From assembly GCA_963846505.1 (NCBI GenBank), contig CAWJWD010000007.1:310001-374000 (forward strand): 64,000 nucleotides of DNA, read 5' to 3'. A program made the translations under genes and the position numbers. The stretch comes from JACVRW01 sp963846505 (lineage in GTDB: Bacteria; Actinomycetota; Thermoleophilia; Solirubrobacterales; Thermoleophilaceae). Position 1 is the first letter of the stretch. Each line of letters opens with the position of its first letter. A model generated the notes under the pieces. It saw only the letters and a list, made by a program, of their open reading frames with translations. It made no database searches and had not been told where the DNA came from. This document shows, one piece after another, positions 14,529 to 25,165 of the stretch.

Positions 14529-17045
14529 ATGGCGGCTCGCCTGCTCACCCTGCTCGACGCGCGCTCCTGGCACGTCGTCCTGGCCGCCATGGCTGCCGGC
14601 CTGGCACTGTCGGCGCAGACCACCGATCCGGCGCTGCCGCTGGTCGCGGCCCTGGTCGGCCTCGTCGCCCATGCGGTCGATCGCGGTCGTCCAGCGGTGC
14701 TCGGCCTCGCCGCGCTCGCGCTCGCGGCCGGGTCGACCCTTGGCTGCGCGCGGGTCGCCGCACTCGACGCTCCCGCCGAACGCGTCACAGACGGTGCGGC
14801 GCTGAGCGCCCGCGCGCTGGTGCTGTCTCATCCGCGGCCGTCACCGTTCGGGTCCAGCGTCGAGCTCCAGCTGCGCTCGGGACCGCTGCGCGGGACGCGG
14901 CTGCTCGGCCGGATGCCGCGCTGGGGGCCGCGACGCGACGGCGACGCGATCGGCACCGAGCTCCACGTCCGCGGCCGGCTGCGCTCGCTCGACGCGATCG
15001 CCGCGCAGGACCGGCGGCGGGAGTTCCAGGTCGCCGCCTGGCTCCGTCAGCGGCGGCTCGCAGGCGAGCTGCTGGTGTCCGCGGTCGGCCGACCGACCGG
15101 CAGGCGCGGCGGCGTGCCGGGGATGCTCGATCGGCTGCGGGCGCGGGCCGAGCGCGGCGTCGCGGCTGGTCTGGCGGCAGATCGGGCGGCGCTGCTGCGC
15201 GGCATGGTGCTCGGCCAGGACGAGGCGATCCCCGAGCCGCAGCGCGACGAGTTTCGCGCCGCCGGCCTCGCGCACATCCTGGCGGTCTCCGGTCAGAACG
15301 TGATGCTGCTGGTCGCGCTGGCGTTGCCGCTGCTGATCGTGGCCGGCCTGGGCAGCCACGGCCGTGGTCTCGTCCTGCTCGGCCTGATCGCCCTCTACGT
15401 GCCCCTCGCCGGCGCCGGTCCGTCGCTCCAGCGCGCCGGGCTCATGGGTGCCGCCGGCATCGCCGCGACGCTCGCCGCCCGCCCGGCCTCTCGCTGGTAC
15501 GCGCTGCTGCTGGCAGCCGTCATCACGTTGGCGCTCGACCCGCGTGCATGCGGCGATCCCGGTTGGCAGCTCTCCTTCGCCGCCGTCGCCGGCATCCTGA
15601 TCATCGGCCGGCCGCTGGCGGCAGGCTCGCGGGACGCGGTCGAGGCCCTGCTCTCCGATCGGGCGCCGTCGCCGTCGCCCGGCCGCCGCGGCGGCGCCAC
15701 CCGGCAGTCGCCGCTCCCCGGGGCCCCGATCGCCGAGACCGCTGCACGCAGGGTCGCCCGGACGGCGCTGACCGCCCTCGCCGACGGCCTCGCGATCACC
15801 GTTGCCGCCACGCTCGCGACGGCGCCGCTGCTGGCGTACCGCTTCGGCACGGTCTCGCTCGCCGCGCTGCCGGCGAACGTCCTCGCGCTGCCGCTGGTGG
15901 CGCCGGCGATGTGGCTGGGCATGCTGAAGGCGGCGCTCGGGCAGCTGTCGGCGCTGGGACTGCCCGACGCCGCGCTCGCGAGCGCGCTGGGTGCGGTCGC
16001 CGCGGTCCCGCTGGCGGGCATCGTCCTGATCGCGGAGCGCTTCGCCGCGCTGCCGGGCGCCGAGTTGTCGCTCTCGCTCGGCTCGCCGGTAGCGCTGGCG
16101 CTCGCTTACGTGCTGCTCGGCGCCGCCGTGCTGACGGTCCGCAGGCGCGTGCGGTCGCTCGTAGCCCGCGCGGGGGAGGGCGGCTCGCGCTGGCGGCGAC
16201 TCGCGCCGACGCGACGAGCGCTGTGCGCGGCAGCAGCGACCCTCGCGGCCACGCTCGCGATCGGCGCCCTGCTGGCGCCGTCAGCGCCTCCACGCGACCT
16301 GACCGTGCGCTTCCTCGACGTCGGCCAAGGGGACGCGACGCTGATCCAGCACCCGGACGGCACGGCGATCCTGTTCGACGGCGGGCCGCCCGAGGCCGGT
16401 GTCACCCGGCTGCTGCGTCGAGCGGGGGTGCGTCGGCTGGCCCTGGTGGTGGCCACGCACGCCTCGCGCGACCACCACGGCGGCCTGCCCGCGGTGCTGA
16501 GCGACTTCCCGGTCGAGCTGCTGCTCGACGGCGGCGACGGCACCCGCGATCCCGGCTACCGGGCGCTGCTCGCGGAGGCCGATCGACGTGGCGTACGGCG
16601 GCTGCCGGCGGTGGCGCCGCTCGACCTCCGGGCAGGCGGCCTGCACGTGCGCGTGCTCTCTCCGCCGCCGCGACCGCCCGGGCCGCCGCCGGAGGATCCG
16701 AACCCGCGTGCGATCACCGCGGTCGTGAGCGCCGGCGACTTCGAGCTGCTGCTGTCCGGCGACGCCGAGAGCCCGACCCTCGGCGCCCTGCCGCTGCCCG
16801 ACGTGGACGCGCTCAAGGTGCCCCACCATGGCAGCGCGGACCCGGGCCTGCCGACCGTGCTCGAGCGGGCGCGCCCGGAGCTGGCCGGGATCGAGGTCGG
16901 GCGCGGCAACGGCTACGGCCATCCCGCACCGGAGACGCTGGGAGCGCTGCGGGCGGCGGGGGTGCGCACGTACCGCACCGACCGCGACGGGACCGTCAGC
17001 GTGACCGTGCGCGACGGTGCGATGGAGGTCGAGACCGGCCGTTGA
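14529..17045 (+). CDS. comEC: ComEC/Rec2 DNA-uptake channel
   Basis: This 838-residue protein has an N-terminal membrane and OB-like region (residues ~1-190). A central multi-helix competence domain follows (~200-510, with FRAAGLAHILAVSGQNVMLL, the ComEC family signature). A C-terminal metallo-beta-lactamase-like domain (~585-838) shows LDVGQGDATLI, THASRDHHGG and KVPHHGS. The MBL motif is reduced: the second His of HxHxDH is not present, as in many ComEC proteins. It transports single-stranded DNA across the membrane. The frame is intact over its full length, in contrast with neighbouring broken genes. Confidence 0.92.
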   Translation: MAARLLTLLDARSWHVVLAAMAAGLALSAQTTDPALPLVAALVGLVAHAVDRGRPAVLGLAALALAAGSTLGCARVAALDAPAERVTDGAALSARALVLSHPRPSPFGSSVELQLRSGPLRGTRLLGRMPRWGPRRDGDAIGTELHVRGRLRSLDAIAAQDRRREFQVAAWLRQRRLAGELLVSAVGRPTGRRGGVPGMLDRLRARAERGVAAGLAADRAALLRGMVLGQDEAIPEPQRDEFRAAGLAHILAVSGQNVMLLVALALPLLIVAGLGSHGRGLVLLGLIALYVPLAGAGPSLQRAGLMGAAGIAATLAARPASRWYALLLAAVITLALDPRACGDPGWQLSFAAVAGILIIGRPLAAGSRDAVEALLSDRAPSPSPGRRGGATRQSPLPGAPIAETAARRVARTALTALADGLAITVAATLATAPLLAYRFGTVSLAALPANVLALPLVAPAMWLGMLKAALGQLSALGLPDAALASALGAVAAVPLAGIVLIAERFAALPGAELSLSLGSPVALALAYVLLGAAVLTVRRRVRSLVARAGEGGSRWRRLAPTRRALCAAAATLAATLAIGALLAPSAPPRDLTVRFLDVGQGDATLIQHPDGTAILFDGGPPEAGVTRLLRRAGVRRLALVVATHASRDHHGGLPAVLSDFPVELLLDGGDGTRDPGYRALLAEADRRGVRRLPAVAPLDLRAGGLHVRVLSPPPRPPGPPPEDPNPRAITAVVSAGDFELLLSGDAESPTLGALPLPDVDALKVPHHGSADPGLPTVLERARPELAGIEVGRGNGYGHPAPETLGALRAAGVRTYRTDRDGTVSVTVRDGAMEVETGR

Positions 17046-17100
17046 GCGCTCGTCGTCCCGCTGATCGCGAAGACGGCCAGGGCTGCGCCGCCGGCCCACG

Positions 17101-17106
17101 TAGACT
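17101..17106 (+). promoter_or_regulatory. Leaderless -10 element of holA
   Basis: TAGACT is followed after 7 nt by the holA GTG at 17114; no Shine-Dalgarno sequence is present. Confidence 0.5.
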
Positions 17107-17113
17107 CGCCTTC

Positions 17114-18076
17114 GTGGCCGAGCTCAAGCCCGCCTACCTCGTCTGCGGGGACGACGACGCGAAGATCGACGCCTGGCGCGCACGCGTGCGCCGGCGCGCC
17201 GAGGACGAGCGGGGGCCGGGCGGACTCGAATCGTTCGACGCCCGCGCCAGCGAGCCCGACGAAGTCGTCGCGGCGCTCTCGATGCTCAGCTTCGACCCGG
17301 GCACGCGCTACCTGCTCGTCGACGACACCGGCGCGTGGAAGGCTGCTCAGCTCGGCCCGCTCGAGGCCACGCTGAAGGATCTGCCGCCGGAGACCGTGCT
17401 GGTGCTGATCGTGCGCGGCAAGCCGCTCAAGCAGCTCGAGAAGCTGGTCGAGGCGGCCGGCGGCGAGGTGCGCGCCTACCAGGCGCCGAAGCCGTGGGAG
17501 CTGCCGAAGTGGGCGGGCGAGCGGGCCGGCGAGCTCGGCCTCCAGCTCGACAACGACGCGGCCAAGACGCTCGTCTCGATGGTGGGCTCGAGCCAGCAAC
17601 AGCTGTCCCGCGAGCTGGAGAAGATCGCGCTGGCGCTGCACCCGGACACGCACGTGACCGTCGCCGCGGTGGAGCGCCTGGCCGCGCACGACACGGCGCC
17701 GCAGGTCTACGACCTCGCCGACGCGCTCGTCGGAGGGGACCTGACGGCGACGCTGCGCCTGGCCGAGGAGCTCGAGGCGCACGGCGAGCGACCGGGACGG
17801 CTGATGTACCCGATCGTGCGGCGGCTGCGCGAGGTCCACGGCGCCACCGTGCTGTTGGAGCGTGGCATGCCCGACCAGCAGGTCGCCGCGGCGCTGAAGG
17901 CGCCGCCGTGGCTGGCCAAGAAGACCGTCGCGCGCGCCAAGAAGGCCGACCGCGCCGCACTCGAGCGCGCCCTGATCGTGTTCGCCGAGCTCGAGGTCGA
18001 CACGCGCGGTGGCGGCGACGCCGCACTCGACGAGGACACCGCGTTCTCGCTCGCGCTCGCGCGCGCCGCCGGCTAG
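17114..18076 (+). CDS. holA: DNA polymerase III delta subunit
   Basis: This is a 320-residue clamp-loader delta subunit. The N-terminal AAA-like part begins AYLVCGDDDAKID. The middle holds LVLIVRGKPLKQLEKLVEAAGG, and the delta family motif SSQQQLSRELEKIALAL precedes a C-terminal helical collar domain (LMYPIVRRLREVHGA). It opens the sliding clamp in the replisome. The order comEC-holA-rpsT is conserved in many Gram-positive genomes. Its TAG shares CTAG 18073-18076 with the stop of the convergent aldehyde dehydrogenase. Confidence 0.9.
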   Translation: MAELKPAYLVCGDDDAKIDAWRARVRRRAEDERGPGGLESFDARASEPDEVVAALSMLSFDPGTRYLLVDDTGAWKAAQLGPLEATLKDLPPETVLVLIVRGKPLKQLEKLVEAAGGEVRAYQAPKPWELPKWAGERAGELGLQLDNDAAKTLVSMVGSSQQQLSRELEKIALALHPDTHVTVAAVERLAAHDTAPQVYDLADALVGGDLTATLRLAEELEAHGERPGRLMYPIVRRLREVHGATVLLERGMPDQQVAAALKAPPWLAKKTVARAKKADRAALERALIVFAELEVDTRGGGDAALDEDTAFSLALARAAG

Positions 18077-19560
18077 GCGCCCGCGCCGTCTCCCGGACCG
18101 CCGCCCCCGTACGGGTACCACCACTCCTTGGCCTCGATGCGCGTCTCGACGTGCGCGTGCTTGGTCTCCTGGAAGGCCTCCAGGCCCTCCTGACCGAGCT
18201 CGCGCCCGAAGCCCGACTGCTTCATCCCGCCGAACGGCCCGGCGTCGTTGTCGGTCAGCGGGTCGTTGACCCAGACGGTGCCCGAGCGGATCTCGCGCAC
18301 GCAGCGCAGCGCGGTCTCCAGGTCGCGGGTGTAGACGTTCGCGCCGAGCCCGAACGGCGTCGAGTTGGCGAGCGCGATCGCCTCGTCGAGCGACGCGACC
18401 GGCACGATCGGCGCGACCGGGCCGAAGGTCTCCTCGCGCAGCAGCTCGGTGTCCGCCGCCGCGCCGGTGACGACCGTGGGCGCGAAGAAGTGCCCGCGCT
18501 CGTGGCCGGCGCGGTCGCCGCCGGTGAGCACCGAGGCGCCGGCGGCCACCGCGCCCTCGAGCTGCGCCTGCACCTTCGCGCGCTGGGCGGCCGAGGCCAT
18601 CGGCCCGACGTCGGTGTCCGCGGCCAGCGGGTCCCCGACGCGCAGCGACCGGGCGTGCTCGACGAACGCCGAGACGAAGTCGTCGTAGACCTCGCGGGCG
18701 ACGTAGAAGCGCTCGGCCGAGGTGCAGACCTGGCCGGCGTTGAGGTAGGCCGCCCAGGCGCCGCCGCGTGCGGCGACGCCGATGTCTGCGGCCACGTCCG
18801 CGCAGACGATGAACGGATCCTTGCCGCCCATCTCGAGGTTCACGCGCGCCACGCGCTCGGCGCAGATGCTCGCCACGCGCTTGCCGGTCGCGACCGAGCC
18901 CGTGAAGGCGACGCAGTCGACGCGCTCGTCGCGCACGAGCGCCTCGCCGACGTCGCCGGCGCCCGCCACGAGGTTGACGACGCCGGCGGGGAAGTGGTCG
19001 AAGCAGCCGGCCAGCATCAGCGTCGACAGCGGCGTCAGCTCGGACGGCTTGGCGACGATCGCGTTGCCGGCGGCCAGCGCCGGCGCGACCTTCCAGGCAA
19101 GCAGCAGCAGCGGGTAGTTCCAGGGCACGATGCAGCCGACGACCCCGAGCGGCTCCTTCAGCACCAGCGCCAGCTGGGTCGACTCAACCGGCGGGATCAC
19201 GCGGCCGGCGAAGTTGCGGCCCATCTCGGCGTAGTAGTCGAACGCCGCCGCCGTCCAGCCGACCTCGTCGCCGTTCTCGACCAGCGGCTTGCCGCCCTCG
19301 AGCGTCATCACCCGCGCCAACTCGTCCGTGCGCGCCCGCAGCCGCGCGGCGGTCTCGTGCAGCAGCTCGCCGCGCTCGGCAGCCGGCAGCGTGCCCCACG
19401 CGACAGACGCCTCGCGGGCGGCGGCGATCGCAGCGTCGAGCTGCGCGGGGGAGGCCGCGACGGTGTTCGCAAGCGTGTCTTCGGTAGTCGGGTTCTCGAC
19501 AGCCAGTGGAGAACCGTCACCGGAAACCTGCTCGCCGCCGATCAAGAGCCGCGTTTCCAT
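18073..19560 (-). CDS. NAD(P)-dependent aldehyde dehydrogenase, betaine-aldehyde type
   Basis: This 495-residue ALDH shows all family landmarks: VPWNYPLLLLAWKVAPALAAG for cofactor binding, FTGSVATGKRV, the general-base glutamate in NLEMGGKDP, the catalytic cysteine in NAGQVCTSAER, and EETFGPVAPI. Overall similarity is to betaine aldehyde and aminobutyraldehyde dehydrogenases; the substrate is not certain. The C-terminus is extended (EAKEWWYPYGGGGPG), a feature of some ALDHs from this lineage. TAGGGT lies 8 nt before the ATG, indicating a leaderless transcript. It interrupts the usual holA-rpsT neighbourhood. Confidence 0.88.
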   Translation of the reverse strand: METRLLIGGEQVSGDGSPLAVENPTTEDTLANTVAASPAQLDAAIAAAREASVAWGTLPAAERGELLHETAARLRARTDELARVMTLEGGKPLVENGDEVGWTAAAFDYYAEMGRNFAGRVIPPVESTQLALVLKEPLGVVGCIVPWNYPLLLLAWKVAPALAAGNAIVAKPSELTPLSTLMLAGCFDHFPAGVVNLVAGAGDVGEALVRDERVDCVAFTGSVATGKRVASICAERVARVNLEMGGKDPFIVCADVAADIGVAARGGAWAAYLNAGQVCTSAERFYVAREVYDDFVSAFVEHARSLRVGDPLAADTDVGPMASAAQRAKVQAQLEGAVAAGASVLTGGDRAGHERGHFFAPTVVTGAAADTELLREETFGPVAPIVPVASLDEAIALANSTPFGLGANVYTRDLETALRCVREIRSGTVWVNDPLTDNDAGPFGGMKQSGFGRELGQEGLEAFQETKHAHVETRIEAKEWWYPYGGGGPGDGAGA

Positions 19561-19568
19561 CGCTGGTC

Positions 19569-19574
19569 ACCCTA
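19569..19574 (-). promoter_or_regulatory. Leaderless -10 element of the aldehyde dehydrogenase gene
   Basis: Read on the minus strand, TAGGGT is followed after 8 nt by the ATG at 19560. Confidence 0.5.
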
Positions 19575-19585
19575 CCCAGGCTCGA

Positions 19586-19694
19586 GCTGAGCCGAGCGAA
19601 AACCGAGCATGCCAAGGACGCAGGGAGCGTGGCGTGCCTCCGGCACGTGAGCGACCGAGGACGCCGGCAGGCGACGGTTTGCAGCCGGCTCAGC
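19586..19694 (-). repeat. Structured dispersed 3'-end element, copy 1 (after rpsT)
   Basis: Read in the rpsT direction, this starts at the rpsT stop codon. Nested arms are CGGCTCAGC/GCTGAGCCG (19686-19694 with 19586-19594) and CGGTTT/AAACCG (19675-19680 with 19600-19605). An inner hairpin has stem CGTGCC/GGCACG (19633-19638, 19642-19647). On the plus strand 19615-19634 equals, base for base, the complement of 28212-28231 of copy 2. The flanking block 19649-19662 matches 28185-28198 with one difference. It may be a terminator, a stable 3' untranslated structure or a REP-like repeat. Confidence 0.72.
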
Positions 19695-19954
19695 CGAGCC
19701 GAGCGCGGGTGCGCATTGCGCGGGACTTCTTGCGGGCGCCGTTGTTGCTGTGCAGCGCGCCCGACTTGACGGCCTTGTCGATGCGCGAGATGAGCGCGGC
19801 GAGCTCGGTCGTCGGCCTTCGCGGCGTCGCCCTCGGCGACGGCGGTTTCGAGCCGGCGGAACCAGGTCTTGACCTGGGACGTGCGGCGGCGATTCTCGAG
19901 CCGCTCGCGCTCCGCCCGGAGGATGCGCTTTTCTTGGGATGCGATGTTGGCCAT
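19690..19954 (-). CDS. rpsT: 30S ribosomal protein S20
   Basis: This small basic protein (~87 residues) starts MANIASQEKRILRAERERLENR, the typical S20 opening, and ends with HSNNGARKKSRAMRTRAR, the conserved S20 tail. It binds 16S rRNA in the 30S body. The frame changes near 19808, where an extra base precedes GAGCTC in the coding sense (GACCGAGCTC). An essential ribosomal protein is unlikely to be a pseudogene, so this is strong evidence that such frame changes here are errors in the sequence. TACACT on the minus strand (20006-20001) is a likely -10, giving a ~40 nt leader. Confidence 0.9.
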
Positions 19955-20000
19955 AGACGCAGCGATGCCGCGCCTCGACGTCCGAGCGCGGCAGGATGCC

Positions 20001-20006
20001 AGTGTA
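20001..20006 (-). promoter_or_regulatory. -10 element of rpsT
   Basis: TACACT on the minus strand lies 46 nt upstream of the rpsT ATG, in the 60-bp space shared with divergent murJ. It would give a leader of about 40 nt, unlike the leaderless genes around it. Confidence 0.4.
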
Positions 20007-20014
20007 GCGCGCGC

Positions 20015-21652
20015 ATGACGACTGAGGCACGCGACCGCCCGAGCGCCCCCGACGACGACCCCACAGAGCGGCGGGCGCACGCCGGGCGGCTGGCGCGCAA
20101 CACGGCGTTCTTCTCGTTCGCGACCGGGTCTCTCGCGCGTCCTGGGCCTGGTGCGCGAGGTCGTGGCGGCGCAGCTACTTCGGCGTCTCCGGGGCGATGT
20201 CGGCGTTCACGATCGCCTTCCAGGTGCCGAACCTGGTGCGCGCCCTGTTCGCCGACTCGGCGCTGCAGGGCGCCTTCGTGCCGGTCTTCACCGAGCTGCT
20301 GGAGAAGGGCGAGCGCAAGGAGGCCTTCCGGGTCGCCTCGACGTCTGTTCTTCCTGATCATGCTCGTGCTGGGCGCGGTCACGGCGCTGTTCGTGATCTT
20401 CGCCGGGCCGCTGATGTCGCTGTTCGCGCCGGGCTTCGACGACCAGCCGGAGCTGCGCGCACCTGACGGTGATGCTCGTCGCAGCTGATGTTCCCGATCG
20501 TCGTGCTGCTCGCCCTGTCGGGGCTGGTGGTCGGGATGCTGAACTCGTTCGAGCACTTCGCGGTGCCCGCGCTCGCGCCCGTCGCCTGGAACCTGGTGAT
20601 CATCGCGGCGCTCGTCGGCCTCGTGCCGGTGCTGCCCGACGGCGACGAGATCTACGCCTACGCGATCGGCATCCTGGCGGGCACGGTCGTGCAGTTCCTG
20701 CTGCCGCTGCCGTGGCTGCGCGGTCGCGGCGGGCACTTCAGCTTCAGCCTGCGACTGGCGCAACCCGCACGTGATCCGGGTGCTGAAGCTGATGCTGCCG
20801 GTCACGCTCGCGCTCGGCCTGATCAACCTCAGCCTGCTGATCAACTCGCTCTTCGGCACGCTCGTCTCCGACGAGCGCGCCGGCGGCGATCGACAAGGCC
20901 TTCCGCATCTACCAGCTGCCGCAGGGCCTGTTCTCGATCTCGATCGCGACGATCCTGTTCCCGACGCTGTCGCGCTTCGCCGCCCGCGGCGCCCGCGACG
21001 ACCTGCGCCACACGATGGGCAACGGCATGCGCCAGATCTGCCTGCTGCTGATCCCGAGCGCCGTGCTGATGGCGGTGCTGGCGGAGCCGATCACGCGGCT
21101 CGTCTACCAGCGCGGCGAGTTCGACGCCGAGGCCACCGAGCTCGTGAAGACCGCGCTGGTCTGGTGGTCGATCTCGCTGCCGTTCCAGGGCGTCAGCCTG
21201 CTGTTCACCCGCACCTTCTTCAGCCTCCAGCAGCCGTGGGCGACGACCGCGCTGTCGGTGCTCAACCTGGTCGTCAACGCGGTCGTGGCGGCCGCGCTCT
21301 ACGAGCCGTTCGGGATCGCGGGCATCGTGCTCGGCACGGTCGCCGGCACGGTCGCGATGTGCGTAGCGCAGGGCTGGATCCTGCGCCGGCGAGCTGGACG
21401 GCATCGACGGGGCGCGCACCGTCCGCACGATCGTGCCGCTGGCGATCGCCGCCGCGCCTGCTCGGCGCTGCGTCGCCTACGGGGTCTGGTACGGGCTCGA
21501 CGCGGCGCTCGGCCGGTCGCTGATCGCCCAGGCGATCTCGGTGCTCGGCGGCATCGGCGCCGGGCTCGGCGGTCTACGGCGCCGCGGTGTGGCTGCTGCG
21601 CGTGCCCGAGGCGCGCCAGATCCAGACCCTGCTGCTGTCGCGACGCCGGTAG
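20015..21652 (+). CDS. murJ: Lipid II flippase MurJ
   Basis: Once frame changes are bridged this is a ~540-residue MOP-superfamily flippase with about 14 helices. It flips lipid II for peptidoglycan synthesis. Landmarks are FATGLSRVLGLVREVVAAQYFG, the family start, then FQVPNLVRALFADSALQGAFVPVF and RIYQLPQGLFSISIATILFPTLSR. At least ten single-base disruptions are visible. They lie near 20133, 20175, 20345, 20462, 20497, 20768, 20884, 21390, 21461, 21485 and 21575, nearly all extra bases. The dense helices and conserved motifs on both sides of every break argue for errors rather than decay. Confidence 0.88.
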
Positions 21653-21673
21653 TTCGCCCGCCCGTTCGATCGC

Positions 21674-21681
21674 CATACTCA
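21674..21681 (+). promoter_or_regulatory. Leaderless -10 region of lepA
   Basis: CATACT/TACTCA (21674-21681) ends 7 nt before the GTG at 21689, with no Shine-Dalgarno site. Confidence 0.4.
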
Positions 21682-21688
21682 GAGCGAC

Positions 21689-23502
<1,814 letters not shown>

Positions 23503-23505
23503 CCG

Positions 23506-24216
23506 GTGGGCCGCGCGACGTTCGTCCACGCCGGTGCCGCCGACAACCGCATGTGGGACGGCGCCACGGCCTCCCTCGACGACTCGATCGAGGTCGAGCT
23601 GCACGAGCTGCGCGGCTTCGGCAGCACGCCCGTGGGCGAGGGGCCGATCGCGCACGCCGACGACCTCGAGGCGCGCCTGACCGAGCCGACGGCGCTCGTG
23701 GGCGCCTCGTTCGGCGGCCTGCTGTGCATGGAGGTGGCCACCCGCCGGCCCGAGCTCGTCACGGCGCTCGTGCTGCTCGACGCGCTGCTGTTCGACCACG
23801 CCTGGTCGTCGCAGCTGCAGGCCCTCGACGGCGAGGAGAACCGTCTCTTGGGGCTGGGCGACGTCGACGGCGCGGCCTCGCTCAACGCTCGCGCCTGGGC
23901 TCGCTACGGCACGCCGGAGGTCCAGCAGCAGGTGTTCGAGATGCAGCGCAACGCCTTCGAGCTGCAGCTCGCCACGCCCGTCGAGCAGCTCGCGCCGGCG
24001 ACGATCGACCTCGCCGCCATCGAGGCGCCGACGCTGGTGGTCTGGGGCGAGCGCGACTGGCCCGACTTCATCGCCATCTCGCAGCGCCTGGCGGGCGGGA
24101 TCGAGGGCGCCGAGACGGCCGTCGTGGAGGGCGCCGGGCACCTGCCGGCGCTCGAGCGTCCGGAGGTCGTGGCGGGCCTGCTGAACGGCTTCCTGCAGCG
24201 TCACAGCACTATTTAG
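23506..24216 (+). CDS. Alpha/beta hydrolase
   Basis: This is a 236-residue alpha/beta-fold hydrolase. The oxyanion loop is FVHAGAADNRMW, the nucleophile elbow is GASFGG, the acid lies in VVWGERDWPDF, and the histidine is in EGAGHLPALE. It begins with GTG three bases after the lepA stop and is probably co-transcribed. Substrate is unknown. Length and cap size suit small esterase or lactonase-like members. It stands where hemW often follows lepA in related genomes. Confidence 0.8.
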   Translation: MGRATFVHAGAADNRMWDGATASLDDSIEVELHELRGFGSTPVGEGPIAHADDLEARLTEPTALVGASFGGLLCMEVATRRPELVTALVLLDALLFDHAWSSQLQALDGEENRLLGLGDVDGAASLNARAWARYGTPEVQQQVFEMQRNAFELQLATPVEQLAPATIDLAAIEAPTLVVWGERDWPDFIAISQRLAGGIEGAETAVVEGAGHLPALERPEVVAGLLNGFLQRHSTI

Positions 24217-24237
24217 AACGTCCTTAGGGCGCAAACG

Positions 24238-24243
24238 TAGGTT
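24238..24243 (+). promoter_or_regulatory. Leaderless -10 element of the sigma factor gene
   Basis: TAGGTT is followed after 7 nt by the GTG at 24251. A single TTAGG half-site nearby (24224-24228) has no CCTAA partner. Confidence 0.45.
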
Positions 24244-24250
24244 GGCCCTC

Positions 24251-25117
24251 GTGACCATCGAGACCGCCACCCCACAACTCGCCCCTGATCCAACACTCGA
24301 CGGCCTGCAGCAGTTCCTGGACGGCATAGCCGCCACTCCGCTGCTGAAGGCGGAGGAAGAGATCGAGCTGGCGAAGCGCATCGAGCGCGGCGACCTCGAG
24401 GCCAAGGACCACATGACGCGCGCCAACCTGCGCCTGGTCGTCTCGATCGCCAAGCGCTACCGCAACCAGGGGCTGCCGTTCCTCGACTTGATCCAGGAAG
24501 GCTCGATCGGTCTCGTGCGCGCGGTCGAGAAGTTCGACTACCGCAAGGGCTTCAAGTTCTCGACCTACGCGACCTGGTGGATCCGCCAGGCGATCTCCCG
24601 CGCGATCGCCGACAAGGGACGCACAATCCGCATCCCGATCCACATCGACAACATCCTCAAGAAGCTCGACGGCGCACAGCGCAAGCTGGAGGCCCAGGGC
24701 GACAGAGATCCGACCGTCGAGGAGATCGCCACACTGGCCGGGGTCGACCCCACAGAGGCCGAGGTGATCATGCGCGCGGCCCAGCAGATCGTGTCGCTCA
24801 ACAAGGCCGTCGGCGACGACGGCGACGCGGCCGAGTTCGGCGAGCTGCTCCCGGACGAGACCAGCCCGAGTCCGTTCGACTCAGCGGTCGAGTCGATGAT
24901 GCACCAGCGGCTCTACGACGTGCTCGAGAACCTGCCCTACCGCGACCGGCGCATCCTCGAGCTGCGCTACGGGCTCCGAGGCGAGCCGCCGCAGACGCTC
25001 GACAAGGTGGCCAAGCTGTTCGGGCTCACGCGCGAGCGCACGCGCCAGGTCGAGGACGCGGCGCTGCGCAAGCTGGCGACGCTCTCGGACGCCCAGGCGC
25101 TCCGCGACGCCGCCTAG
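24251..25117 (+). CDS. RNA polymerase sigma-70 factor, primary-like (group 1/2)
   Basis: This is a 288-residue sigma factor with region 1.2 (PLLKAEEEIELAKRIE), region 2 (NLRLVVSIAKRYRNQGLPFLDL; FKFSTYATWWIRQAI for -10 melting and recognition), region 3 (DPTVEEIATLAGVD), and region 4 with a helix-turn-helix (LDKVAKLFGLTRERTRQVE). Region 2.3-2.4 is nearly identical to housekeeping sigma, so it likely reads TANNNT-type -10 sites such as those seen here. The short N-terminus lacks region 1.1, suggesting a group 2 factor or a compact primary factor. The GTG at 24251 follows TAGGTT by 7 nt. Confidence 0.88.
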   Translation: MTIETATPQLAPDPTLDGLQQFLDGIAATPLLKAEEEIELAKRIERGDLEAKDHMTRANLRLVVSIAKRYRNQGLPFLDLIQEGSIGLVRAVEKFDYRKGFKFSTYATWWIRQAISRAIADKGRTIRIPIHIDNILKKLDGAQRKLEAQGDRDPTVEEIATLAGVDPTEAEVIMRAAQQIVSLNKAVGDDGDAAEFGELLPDETSPSPFDSAVESMMHQRLYDVLENLPYRDRRILELRYGLRGEPPQTLDKVAKLFGLTRERTRQVEDAALRKLATLSDAQALRDAA

Positions 25118-25151
25118 GAGAGCTCCGGCGCAGCGATCGCGGCGCGGCGAT

Positions 25152-25157
25152 TACACT
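25152..25157 (+). promoter_or_regulatory. Leaderless -10 element of the HadA-like gene
   Basis: TACACT is followed after 8 nt by the GTG at 25166, identical in layout to the decarboxylase promoter at 1502. Confidence 0.5.
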
Positions 25158-25165
25158 GCCGCGCC

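Noticed and set aside
20015..21652. Possibility that murJ, lepA, trpD and others are pseudogenes or use programmed frameshifting
   Set aside because: The breaks lack slippery heptamers, occur many times per gene and hit essential genes including rpsT. Sequence error is simpler.
24222..24231. CTTAGGGCGC upstream of the sigma factor gene as an iron box
   Set aside because: Only one TTAGG half-site is present; no CCTAA follows at the right distance.
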